Assembly (NCBI GenBank): GCA_947629175.1
Contig: CANRCT010000036.1
Coordinates: 1-32,293 of the forward strand
Direction of reading: 5' to 3'
Source: an uncultured Muribaculaceae bacterium
GTDB lineage: Bacteria; Bacteroidota; Bacteroidia; Bacteroidales; Muribaculaceae
DNA length: 32,293 bases
Part shown: piece after piece, positions 8,984 to 16,308 of the stretch
Position numbering within the stretch: the first letter of the stretch is position 1
Layout: each line of letters starts with the position of its first letter
Translations under genes and position numbers: made by a program
The notes under the pieces: generated by a model
Seen by the model: only the letters and a program-made list of their open reading frames with translations
The model's database searches: none
Told to the model about the DNA's origin: nothing

Positions 8984-10297
8984 ATGAAAGTCATGAAGTT
9001 TGGCGGAACGTCAGTCGGTTCCGCCCAGCGAATGAAAGATGTAGTGAATCTGATCAGGGAGCGCGGCAAGAATATTGTCGTACTCTCGGCAATGTCGGGT
9101 ACCACCAACACTCTTGTAGAGATTTCCGACTATTTCTATAAGAAGAATCTCACCGGTGCGAAAGAGACTATCAATATGCTTGAGGCCAAATACCGCGCGA
9201 CAGTAGATGAACTCTATTCGACCGAGGAATACCGCGAAAAGGCATGGACGGCGGTGCAGGAGTGTCTCGACTTCATCCGCTCGTTCAGCAAGCCGATTTT
9301 CACCCTTTTCGAAGAAAAAGAGATCCTGGCACAGGGCGAACTCATGTCGACGGCGCTGATGATCAACTATCTTCATGAATCGGGAGTCAATGCCGTGATG
9401 CTCCCGGCTCTCGATTTCATGCGTACTGACAAGAACGCCGAGCCAGACATGCAGTATATCACCGACAAGATCACTGCCATGCTTGAGGCCGCTCAGGATG
9501 CTGATCTTTACATCACCCAAGGCTATATCTGCAAGAACGCCTACGGAGAGACCGACAACCTGCAGCGCGGCGGAAGCGACTACACGGCCTCGCTGATCGG
9601 CGCCGCAGTCAAGGCCGAGGAGATCGAGATCTGGACAGATATCGACGGAATGCACAACAATGATCCGCGGTTTGTAGAGGGCACCCGGCCTGTCAGCGAG
9701 CTGCATTTCGAGGAAGCGGCCGAGCTTGCATATTTCGGTGCCAAGATTCTTCATCCTACATGCGTTCTCCCGGCTAAGCTCAACAATATCCCGGTGCGTC
9801 TGCTCAACACCATGCAGCCCCAGGCGCACGGCACGCTTATCTATAATACCCGCCCGACGCGCAAGATCAAGGCCATAGCCGCAAAAGACAATATCACGGC
9901 CATCAAGATCAAGAGCAGCCGCATGCTTCTCGCCTACGGCTTCCTGCGGAAAGTGTTCGAGATATTCGAGACACACCGCACTTCGATCGACATGATCGTC
10001 ACCTCGGAGGTAGGAGTCTCGGTCACCATCGACAATGAGCGGAATCTTCACCAGATAATAGAGGATCTCAAGAAATTCGGCACCGTGACCGTCGACAGCG
10101 ATATGGTGATAATATGCGTCGTGGGCGATCTCGAGTGGCAGAACCGCGGATTTGAGGCCGACGTCGTCAACGCATTGCACGATATTCCCGTAAGAATGAT
10201 TTCCTACGGCGGCAGCAACTACAACATATCGCTTCTGGTCAAGGCTTCAGACAAGGTGCGCGCACTGAATCTCCTCAGCGAGCGTCTGTTCAAATAA
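8984..10297 (+). CDS. lysC: Aspartate kinase (monofunctional)
   Basis: Aspartate kinase phosphorylates L-aspartate, the first committed step toward lysine/diaminopimelate, threonine and methionine. The 437-residue protein begins with the kinase signature MKFGGTS (4-10) and contains RGGSDYTASLIGAA and the EIWTDIDGMHNNDPR catalytic segment. Two C-terminal ACT regulatory regions (about 305-437) follow, the first with the ITAIKIKSS start typical of the lysine-sensitive class. There is no fused homoserine dehydrogenase. Its stop overlaps the lysA start by one base (TAATG), so the two are translationally coupled and dedicated to lysine/diaminopimelate supply. Confidence 0.95.
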   Translation: MKVMKFGGTSVGSAQRMKDVVNLIRERGKNIVVLSAMSGTTNTLVEISDYFYKKNLTGAKETINMLEAKYRATVDELYSTEEYREKAWTAVQECLDFIRSFSKPIFTLFEEKEILAQGELMSTALMINYLHESGVNAVMLPALDFMRTDKNAEPDMQYITDKITAMLEAAQDADLYITQGYICKNAYGETDNLQRGGSDYTASLIGAAVKAEEIEIWTDIDGMHNNDPRFVEGTRPVSELHFEEAAELAYFGAKILHPTCVLPAKLNNIPVRLLNTMQPQAHGTLIYNTRPTRKIKAIAAKDNITAIKIKSSRMLLAYGFLRKVFEIFETHRTSIDMIVTSEVGVSVTIDNERNLHQIIEDLKKFGTVTVDSDMVIICVVGDLEWQNRGFEADVVNALHDIPVRMISYGGSNYNISLLVKASDKVRALNLLSERLFK

Positions 10298-11460
10298 TGA
10301 TCTTACCACGACAGATGAAAACCGTTTTCCCTCTTGAAAGATTACGCCGGGCATCCACACCGCTGTATTACTATGACATGGAGCTTCTCGGCCAGACGCT
10401 CGACATGATCCGAACGTCGGCCGGCCGCTTCGGCTACCACGTGCATTACGCCCTGAAAGCCAATGCCAATCCTGCGATCCTGCGCATGATCAGCGAGGCA
10501 GGACTCGGGGCTGACACAGTTAGCGGCGGAGAGATCGCGGCCGCCGTCGAAGCTGGCTTCAAGGCTTCCGACATAGTGTTTGCCGGAGTCGGAAAGACTG
10601 ATGCTGAAATACTCCTGGGGCTACGGGAGGGCATAGGCTGTTTTAATGTCGAGTCGCTCCAGGAACTTGAGGTCATAGAACAGCTCGCGCTCCGGGAGGG
10701 ACTGAAAGCGAGAGTGGCTTTGCGTGTCAATCCCAATATCGACGCACATACCCATCATTACATCACCACCGGTCTGGAGGAAAATAAATTCGGTCTGGAT
10801 ATGTCCGTAGTGCCCGATCTCATCCATAAGTGCATGGCTTCTCCTGCGCTTGTCTTCATGGGGTTGCATTTCCATATCGGGTCGCAGATTACGGTCATGG
10901 AACCCTATAGGCTTCTGTGTGAGTACATAAACAGCATGCAGGATGATCTCGAACGCCAGGGGCTCACTGTGGAGACAATCAACGTGGGCGGCGGTCTGGG
11001 AATCGACTATGAATGCCCCGACGAGCACCCGTTTGCTGATTTCGACCGGTATTTCTCACTGTTTCATGACAATCTCAGACTGCGCCGGGGCCAGCAGCTT
11101 CATTTTGAACTGGGGCGTGCTGTCGTGGCTCAGTGCGGATCGCTGATCACCCGTGTGCTTTACGTTAAAGAGGGTGTTGGCAAGCGTTTCGCGATAGTCG
11201 ATGCGGGAATGACCGATCTTATACGTCCGGCCCTTTATCAGGCCCATCATGCCATACAAAATCTTACCGGCGAGGGACGACCCGAGCTTAAATATGATGT
11301 GGTGGGGCCGATATGCGAGTCGAGCGATGTGTTCGGTATGAACGAGACATTGCCGGAAGTGAGACGCGGCGATCTGCTGGCACTACGCTCGGCAGGAGCT
11401 TATGGAGAGGTCATGGCATCGCGGTATAACCTCCGTTCTTTGCCCGGCTGCATGATATAA
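10297..11460 (+). CDS. lysA: Diaminopimelate decarboxylase
   Basis: LysA is the PLP enzyme that decarboxylates meso-diaminopimelate to lysine. The 387-residue protein has a fold-type III barrel: the PLP lysine is K54 in YALKANAN, with HFHIGSQ, the glycine-rich phosphate loop NVGGGLGIDY and the dimer active-site cysteine segment GPICESSDVFG near the end. The first ATG overlaps the lysC stop; an in-frame ATG six codons later (10315) is an alternative start. The gene ends the lysC operon and is followed by a strong terminator. Confidence 0.95.
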   Translation: MILPRQMKTVFPLERLRRASTPLYYYDMELLGQTLDMIRTSAGRFGYHVHYALKANANPAILRMISEAGLGADTVSGGEIAAAVEAGFKASDIVFAGVGKTDAEILLGLREGIGCFNVESLQELEVIEQLALREGLKARVALRVNPNIDAHTHHYITTGLEENKFGLDMSVVPDLIHKCMASPALVFMGLHFHIGSQITVMEPYRLLCEYINSMQDDLERQGLTVETINVGGGLGIDYECPDEHPFADFDRYFSLFHDNLRLRRGQQLHFELGRAVVAQCGSLITRVLYVKEGVGKRFAIVDAGMTDLIRPALYQAHHAIQNLTGEGRPELKYDVVGPICESSDVFGMNETLPEVRRGDLLALRSAGAYGEVMASRYNLRSLPGCMI

Positions 11461-11481
11461 ATTCCGCGATACAGAAATATC

Positions 11482-11530
11482 AAAGGCCTGCAGCGTCGGT
11501 CCGCCCGACAAGCCGCAGGCCTTTTACTTT
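11482..11530 (+). terminator. Terminator between convergent lysA and aguB
   Basis: AAAGGCCTGC (11482-11491) pairs perfectly with GCAGGCCTTT (11515-11524), with a nested stem GTCGG/CCGAC (11495-11499 and 11505-11509), followed by a T-rich tail. It terminates lysA. In the opposite direction the tail is poorer, so use by aguB is only possible. Confidence 0.85.
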
Positions 11531-11553
11531 GTATCATCTTTTACTTTGTATCA
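11521..11553. repeat. Perfect 16-bp tandem direct repeat
   Basis: CTTTTACTTTGTATCA occurs at 11521-11536 and again at 11538-11553, a 17-bp pitch, directly after the lysA terminator stem and 14 bp before the aguB stop. The first copy supplies the terminator T tract, so a local duplication seems to have copied that tail. Confidence 0.9.
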
Positions 11554-11567
11554 GCGGCGCGAACGTT

Positions 11568-12467
11568 TCAACCCTGATCAATATACCGCCTCAAAAGGCC
11601 ATCGTAGGCGTCGATCCTGCGGTCGCGCAGAAACGGCCACCAGCGGCGCACCTGTTCGCTACGGTCAAGATCGATGCCGATGATCTTCTCGCATTCGCTG
11701 TCGGAGGGTGCCTCGAAGAGCAATTCGCCCTGCGGCCCGGCAACGAAACTGCTTCCCCAGAACTGGATGCCTCCGGTAGCTCCCGACGGATCGGGCTCGT
11801 GACCTACACGGTTGACCGTCACGACATGAAGCCCGTTGGCCACTGCGTGTCCACGCTGAACGGTCATCCAGGCCTCTCGCTGACGCTGCTTCTCTTCAGG
11901 GGTGTCGGATGATTCCCAACCGATGGCGGTAGGGTATATAAGCAGTTCCGCTCCAGCAAGAGCCATAAGACGCGCCGCTTCAGGGAACCACTGATCCCAG
12001 CATACAAGTACGCCGAGCCGTCCCAGTGAAGTGTCGACCGGCTTGAATCCTATATCGCCGGGCGTAAAATAGAATTTCTCATAGTAGGCAGGATCGTCGG
12101 GGATATGCATCTTGCGGTATCGTCCCGCCTCAGAGCCGTCAGTGTCAAAAACGACTGCTGTGTTGTGGCACAGACCCGGCGCTCTCCGCTCAAATAGGGA
12201 TACTACCAGCACTATATGGTGGACCTTTGCAATCCGGGAATAGAATCCGTAAATTTCATCACCCTGATCCAGGCCCGCTGCAAGATCGAAGCAATCTACA
12301 TTCTCCGTCTGGCAAAAATAAGGAGTGTCGTGCAGCTCCTGGTTGATGATCAGTTCAGCTCCCTGAGAAGCGAGCCTGCCGATTGCTTCGGCAAGCCTTT
12401 TACGGTTGTCAGCGATATCGGCGGTTTTTGCCTGTTGTATAATGCCTATGTTGAGTGTATGAGACAT
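11568..12467 (-). CDS. aguB: N-carbamoylputrescine amidase
   Basis: This nitrilase-superfamily enzyme hydrolyses N-carbamoylputrescine to putrescine, CO2 and ammonia. The 299-residue protein has the Glu-Lys-Cys triad: E44 in NQELHDTPYF, K119 in RYRKMHIPDDP and C156 in VLVCWDQWFPE. The wording of these motifs and the C-terminal WWPFLRDRRIDAY segment are typical of the AguB class rather than of general nitrilases. Agmatine deiminase lies 39 bp upstream on the same strand, so the two consecutive steps from agmatine to putrescine are encoded together. No arginine decarboxylase is in the window. Confidence 0.93.
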   Translation of the reverse strand: MSHTLNIGIIQQAKTADIADNRKRLAEAIGRLASQGAELIINQELHDTPYFCQTENVDCFDLAAGLDQGDEIYGFYSRIAKVHHIVLVVSLFERRAPGLCHNTAVVFDTDGSEAGRYRKMHIPDDPAYYEKFYFTPGDIGFKPVDTSLGRLGVLVCWDQWFPEAARLMALAGAELLIYPTAIGWESSDTPEEKQRQREAWMTVQRGHAVANGLHVVTVNRVGHEPDPSGATGGIQFWGSSFVAGPQGELLFEAPSDSECEKIIGIDLDRSEQVRRWWPFLRDRRIDAYDGLLRRYIDQG

Positions 12468-12506
12468 AAATCGAGTAGTTGGTTTAAGAAATTAAACGGT
12501 ATCCTG

Positions 12507-13562
12507 TCACTTATCGTGACCGATTAACATTTCGCGCGGGAATTGCATCGTGGCGCAATGCAGCGAGCCGTGCTGTTCGACAAGAGCTCTGCAGTCGACC
12601 GTCAGTACAGCGCGTGAATAGACCTTCTCAAGCGTCCGCGCCGCCTCCTTGTCGAGATCAGGCTGATTGTATGTCGGCATGATTATGGCCTCCGGTGTGA
12701 CCAGGTAATTGCAGTATGTCGCTGGAAGGGGAGCGCCGTCGTCATCTTTCATCTGGCGGGGCAACGGAAGTTCTACAAGATCATACGGCTGTCCGGCGGC
12801 CGTAAGGAATGTCGACAGCTGCTTACGCATGGCTACAAGGCCGTCGTGCTGTTCGCCTTCCATGGTGCCGGCACCGCAGTATACAATGGTGTCGGGTGAA
12901 GCCAGGCGAGCCAGAGTATCTATATGGCTGTCGGTATCGTCGCCGTCAAGACCGCCGTGATCAAGCCACAGAACCCTTTCGGCACCCAGCTTCATGCAGA
13001 GGGCGCGCTCGATCCTGATCCTGTCGAGATCGCCGTTGCGGTTGGGAGAGAGCAGGCAGCGCGAGGTGGTGAGTATAGTCCCTCTGCCATCGCTCTCTAT
13101 CGAACCGCCTTCAAGCACGAAACCGAGCAGGTTTTCGTAGTCTCCACGGATAATTCCCTTATCAAACAGTGCGGAAGTAACAAGATTGTCATGGTCGGCC
13201 GCGAACTTCAGCCCCCAGCCGTTGAATTTGAAATCGCATGCAGTCCATATGTCGGATTGCCTTACGGTGATCTGACCGTAGTCGCGTGTCCAGGTGTCGT
13301 TGGTCAGAAAGCTGAACGGTATTGTGTATTCAGCCACTTCAGGAGCCAGTGAGCGCGTGATGCGTTCCGCTTCCGGATGAATGATCAGCATCGGAATCCG
13401 CAGCGATGCCATAGCCGATGCGATCTCACGGTAGCACATGTCGACGCGCCTGAGCATCGGCTGCCAGTCGGTCGCTTCATGAGGCCATGCAAGCAATATG
13501 GCGGGAGGGTAGGCTCCTTCAGCCGGGAGAGTCCTTTGAGCAGCGCGATCAGAAGATGTCAT
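12507..13562 (-). CDS. aguA: Agmatine deiminase
   Basis: Agmatine deiminase converts agmatine to N-carbamoylputrescine and ammonia. The protein (351 residues from this start) has the guanidine-modifying fold: AWPHEATDW near the N-terminus, NDTWTRDYG, FNGWG, VLEGGSIESDG, WLDHGGLDGDDTDSHID and the catalytic cysteine in GSLHCATMQFPRE near the C-terminus. The frame is open up to 13595, but the Met at 13562 gives the N-terminus normal for the family; 13568 is a close alternative. The start lies inside the 3' end of the upstream 80-residue gene (14-bp overlap), suggesting translational coupling. Confidence 0.94.
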   Translation of the reverse strand: MTSSDRAAQRTLPAEGAYPPAILLAWPHEATDWQPMLRRVDMCYREIASAMASLRIPMLIIHPEAERITRSLAPEVAEYTIPFSFLTNDTWTRDYGQITVRQSDIWTACDFKFNGWGLKFAADHDNLVTSALFDKGIIRGDYENLLGFVLEGGSIESDGRGTILTTSRCLLSPNRNGDLDRIRIERALCMKLGAERVLWLDHGGLDGDDTDSHIDTLARLASPDTIVYCGAGTMEGEQHDGLVAMRKQLSTFLTAAGQPYDLVELPLPRQMKDDDGAPLPATYCNYLVTPEAIIMPTYNQPDLDKEAARTLEKVYSRAVLTVDCRALVEQHGSLHCATMQFPREMLIGHDK

Positions 13563-13791
13563 CCTCATTGTCTCTGAGAGTCTGCCAGACATCATCCTGC
13601 GACCGAAGAATCTCCTCGCAGTAATCCCTGAAACCGTTTTTTTCCGAACTGCCTACCGTATGACACCATTCGCGGTAAGCGTCATGGAGATCCCTGTCTT
13701 CATGTATGTTTTTCTTGAATTCCGATTCGGCGATGTCAATACTTCCATACTGACGGAGGTAGTCGTCGAATATTTCGGTGATTTCGTTCAT
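13549..13791 (-). CDS. Small conserved-looking protein of unknown function
   Basis: I do not recognise this 80-residue protein. It is acidic and rich in Asp, Glu, Arg and aromatics (starts MNEITEIFDDYL, ends TLRDNEDDIF), with predicted helical character, no signal peptide and no membrane segment. The frame is open to 13923, but the Met at 13791 begins the plausible protein, and the preceding region contains a promoter. It overlaps the aguA start by 14 bp and is the first gene of the agmatine operon, which supports it being a real, expressed gene. Any link to polyamine metabolism is only inferred from position. Confidence 0.75.
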   Translation of the reverse strand: MNEITEIFDDYLRQYGSIDIAESEFKKNIHEDRDLHDAYREWCHTVGSSEKNGFRDYCEEILRSQDDVWQTLRDNEDDIF

Positions 13792-13878
13792 GTGTCTTAA
13801 ACGTAAAAATGTAGCAATGACTGCAGTTTGAAAGATAACAGGAAAACGAAAATATCGTTGTCTGTGCCAAATGATTTT

Positions 13879-13909
13879 CAAATTTAGGACTTTATACAGA
13901 CATAAGCAA
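13879..13909 (-). promoter_or_regulatory. Promoter of the agmatine operon
   Basis: On the minus strand, TTG (13907-13909), a 20-bp spacer and TAAATTTG (13879-13886) match the Bacteroidota promoter. The start would be near 13873, leaving a leader of about 80 nt before the small first gene at 13791. Confidence 0.6.
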
Positions 13910-14673
13910 ATATCTTGGTTCAAAAATGAAAAAACGGGGGTGGAAAAGAGGGGTTATAGAGAAGCTATGTAAGCTCAGTTCCTGATGCCACGGGAGCAGT
14001 ATTTCTCAAACTGTCTTAGACATGAATAAACCCATGGCGGAGGCGTAATCTCTCCGGATTTTTAATTCTCAGAGCCTGTTTTTTGAGGCTTTATTTATAA
14101 TAATAGGCGAATTGTCGGGAGGGGAGCGATAGCTAATGTTTTCATAATGCGGTTAAATTTAGAGAAATACACAATAATTAACTTGATCTGAATGATACGG
14201 GCCGCTATCGCGGTTGTTATATAATTGTAAGCGTAAAAATGATCAGAACTACAATGACAGTAAAATAATCGGTGAATAGTTTGCAAAATAGAACAAATTG
14301 AATGCAAATTCAACGACATGGTTTGCGAAATGAACATGTAAATTGTAAAGTTTAAGATTTAGTAGTGTTTACAAAAGCAAATTGAAGTGTGGTTTTCAAA
14401 TCTGATGGCATTATGCTCGCATTTCTAAATTTTTTCAAAGAGTTTACAAATTTAACATCGAGGAGGATCAGATATAGTTAACATAGGTTTATGAATGGCT
14501 ATTATAATCTGTATATCAGCTACACTATGTTAATAATCTAAACCTTTACTATAAATATTTTGCAAAAACGCTTAAATCACCTGCCATTCTCCCTTTATTA
14601 CAGAGCTTATATTGTTGACAATTAGTAAATAAGGCTACATTATTTTGAGTGTTGCTCTAATTGATTGTAACGC

Positions 14674-14798
14674 ATGCAAATGCGTCTGCTATGCAAATGC
14701 AAATTGAGTTTATAGATGCAAACCGCTGTTTGATCTGAAATTAAATTTGCAAAATACAAATACAATGATTACATTTGCAACGTAAAACAAATGCAAAT
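14674..14798. repeat. Cluster of TGCAAA/TTTGCA hexamers, candidate operators
   Basis: TGCAAA begins at 14675, 14692, 14698, 14717, 14748 and 14792; its complement TTTGCA begins at 14746 and 14774. The octamer ATGCAAAT occurs at 14674, 14691 and 14791. Two copies form the palindrome TTTGCAAA (14746-14753), which contains the -33 element, and the 14774 copy overlaps the -7 element of the downstream promoter. This placement suits an autoregulated repressor binding site. Confidence 0.6.
14747..14777 (+). promoter_or_regulatory. Promoter of the XRE-type regulator
   Basis: TTG (14747-14749), a 20-bp spacer and TACATTTG (14770-14777) match the Bacteroidota consensus. The predicted start is near 14783, about 26 nt before the gene. 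Both elements lie inside TTTGCA hexamers. Confidence 0.6.
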
Positions 14799-14808
14799 AT
14801 GAACGAAT

Positions 14809-15384
14809 ATGGACATCGTTGCAAGACTAAACTCTTTCATTAATCAGCTCGGAATGCCTGTCACCCAGATTGCTGACAGCTGCGGTATTCCCCGTCCTTC
14901 TATGACGCAGTTGCTCAAAGGACGCAACCAGAAGATCAGCGACGATGTATTGCGTAAGCTCCATGCGCGTTTCCCCCGTCTCAACATCCTGTGGTTGCTT
15001 TGTGGCGAAGGTGATATGCTTCTGAATGAAAATATTGAAACCTCAGAGCCCCAGATGACGGCAGTCAAAGCTTCTCCGTTCTCTCAACCATCTGAGCAGC
15101 AGCAGTCTCAGCAGACTATTGATTTCGGAAGTGCCGTAAATCAGATTTCGTCGTCCACGCCGGATACTGTCGGCGAGGCGTTGCAGACCGATACTTTTGT
15201 GTCGGGGCGTACGGTAAACGATGAAGATCCCGCACCCTACATAACGGCAGGAGCTGTCAAGGACAGTGCGTCAAAAAAGACAATCTCCTTTGCCCCTGAC
15301 AATGGGGAAAAGAAGATTGTCAATATCATTATTTATTACAGCGACAACAGCTTCGAAGCCTTCGTGCCCAAAGAGCAGCGCTGA
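14809..15384 (+). CDS. CI/XRE-type helix-turn-helix regulator
   Basis: This 191-residue DNA-binding protein is a probable transcription regulator. The N-terminus (about 1-72) is a phage-repressor-like HTH: a first helix, then VTQIADSCGIPRPSMTQLLKG (18-38) as the helix-turn-helix, then the WLLCGEGDML segment (62-71). A Gln/Ser-rich linker (about 80-165) follows, and a short conserved C-terminal block ends in IYYSDNSFEAFVPK (175-188). I recall this tail from other Bacteroidota regulators of this type; its role is unknown to me. No peptidase (LexA/CI) domain is present. The gene stands alone, preceded by 1 kb of AT-rich DNA and convergent with pyrD, whose stop is only 15 bp away. Confidence 0.85.
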   Translation: MDIVARLNSFINQLGMPVTQIADSCGIPRPSMTQLLKGRNQKISDDVLRKLHARFPRLNILWLLCGEGDMLLNENIETSEPQMTAVKASPFSQPSEQQQSQQTIDFGSAVNQISSSTPDTVGEALQTDTFVSGRTVNDEDPAPYITAGAVKDSASKKTISFAPDNGEKKIVNIIIYYSDNSFEAFVPKEQR

Positions 15385-15399
15385 ACCCTGTTAAGGCCG

Positions 15400-16308
15400 T
15401 CAGATCACCCCTACGAGATCGCTGACATTGTCAACGCCATGGCGCTGACAGTAGTCGCTGATGTAATCTATGACCTTTACAGTCGTCTGAGGATCTATGA
15501 AGTTGGCTGTGCCGATCTCCACTGCCGACGCCCCCGCAAGGATAAACTCAAGGGCATCGCGACCGTCCATAATCCCTCCGAGACCTATTACCGGAATCTT
15601 CACGGCCTTTGCCGTCTGCCAGACCATTCTTACGGCCACGGGCCTTACGGCAGGGCCTGAAAGGCCGCCGGTGACAGTGGAGAGGCATGGACGCTGCCGC
15701 TCGACATCCACGGCCATTCCCATGAGGGTGTTTATAAGCGATACGGCGTCGGCTCCTTCCGCCTCTGCTGCTCGTGCTATTTCAGTTATATCTGTCACGT
15801 TAGGCGACAGTTTCACAATGACTACGCCCGGGAATGCAGCGCGTACGGCACGTGTGACCGCTGCTGCTCCCGATGTGGTGGTGCCGAATGCCATTCCGCC
15901 CTGTTTTACGTTGGGGCAGGATATGTTTATCTCTACAGCCTTTATATCTGTACGCTCCGCAATCCTCCGGCACACCTCGGCATAATCCTCCGGTGAAGCT
16001 CCGGAAACGTTTACGATTATCTCGCTCCCGGCCGACTTGATCCTCGGATAAATATGCTCGATCATGTAGTCTATGCCCTTGTTCTGAAGGCCTACGGCAT
16101 TGAGCATCCCCGATGGTGTCTCGGCCATGCGCGGATAGGGGTTGCCCTCACGGGCGTGCAGCGTAGTGCCTTTGATTATGAATCCACCGAGACGGTCGAG
16201 ATCGATAAAGTCGGAGAACTCTTCGCCATATCCGAAGGTTCCCGAAGCTGTGAGCACCGGATTCTTCAGCGTCAGCGAGCCGATGCGTGTGGTCAAGTCT
16301 ACTGCCAT
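15400..16308 (-). CDS. pyrD: Dihydroorotate dehydrogenase B, catalytic subunit
   Basis: PyrD oxidises dihydroorotate to orotate with FMN. As a class 1B enzyme it passes electrons to PyrK and on to NAD+. The 302-residue TIM barrel shows LKNPVLTASGTFGYG near the N-terminus, KGTT, NAVGLQNKG, the catalytic cysteine (C131) in NISCPNVKQGG, and GGLSGPAVRP and GLGGIMDGRDALEFILAGA for FMN phosphate. The open frame extends upstream to 16437, but that part lies inside pyrK; the Met at 16308 matches the family start and overlaps the pyrK stop by 10 bp. Cotranslation with pyrK is expected. Confidence 0.96.
   Translation of the reverse strand: MAVDLTTRIGSLTLKNPVLTASGTFGYGEEFSDFIDLDRLGGFIIKGTTLHAREGNPYPRMAETPSGMLNAVGLQNKGIDYMIEHIYPRIKSAGSEIIVNVSGASPEDYAEVCRRIAERTDIKAVEINISCPNVKQGGMAFGTTTSGAAAVTRAVRAAFPGVVIVKLSPNVTDITEIARAAEAEGADAVSLINTLMGMAVDVERQRPCLSTVTGGLSGPAVRPVAVRMVWQTAKAVKIPVIGLGGIMDGRDALEFILAGASAVEIGTANFIDPQTTVKVIDYISDYCQRHGVDNVSDLVGVI

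Larger units (their letters stand above)
13792..14808. other. AT-rich intergenic region, about 1 kb
   Basis: No convincing gene is visible. The region is much richer in A and T than its neighbours and has many stops in all frames. It holds the agmatine-operon promoter at the left end and the XRE-type regulator promoter with repeated TGCAAA/TTTGCA hexamers at the right end. In the middle is a short hairpin, AGAGCCT (14071-14077) with AGGCTTT (14086-14092) and T-rich flanks, which may be a weak terminator. Further TGCAAA copies occur at 14282, 14303 and 14561. A small RNA cannot be excluded. Confidence 0.6.

Noticed and set aside
9011-10180. 389-residue minus-strand open frame opposite lysC
   Set aside because: It is antisense to a well-supported aspartate kinase and has shadow-type composition with no recognisable domain.
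14022-14050. Eight-codon frame ATGAATAAACCC... as a leader peptide
   Set aside because: It is too short, with no attenuator structure or downstream gene close enough to control.
14095-14337. 80-residue minus-strand open frame in the AT-rich gap
   Set aside because: Composition is Ile/Leu/His/Ser-rich as expected of chance translation of AT-rich DNA. It has no recognisable motif and no promoter in a suitable place.
13920-14808. Possible replication origin because of AT richness and repeats
   Set aside because: No DnaA boxes of the TTATNCACA type and no dnaA, dnaN or parAB genes nearby; the hexamers fit regulator operators better.
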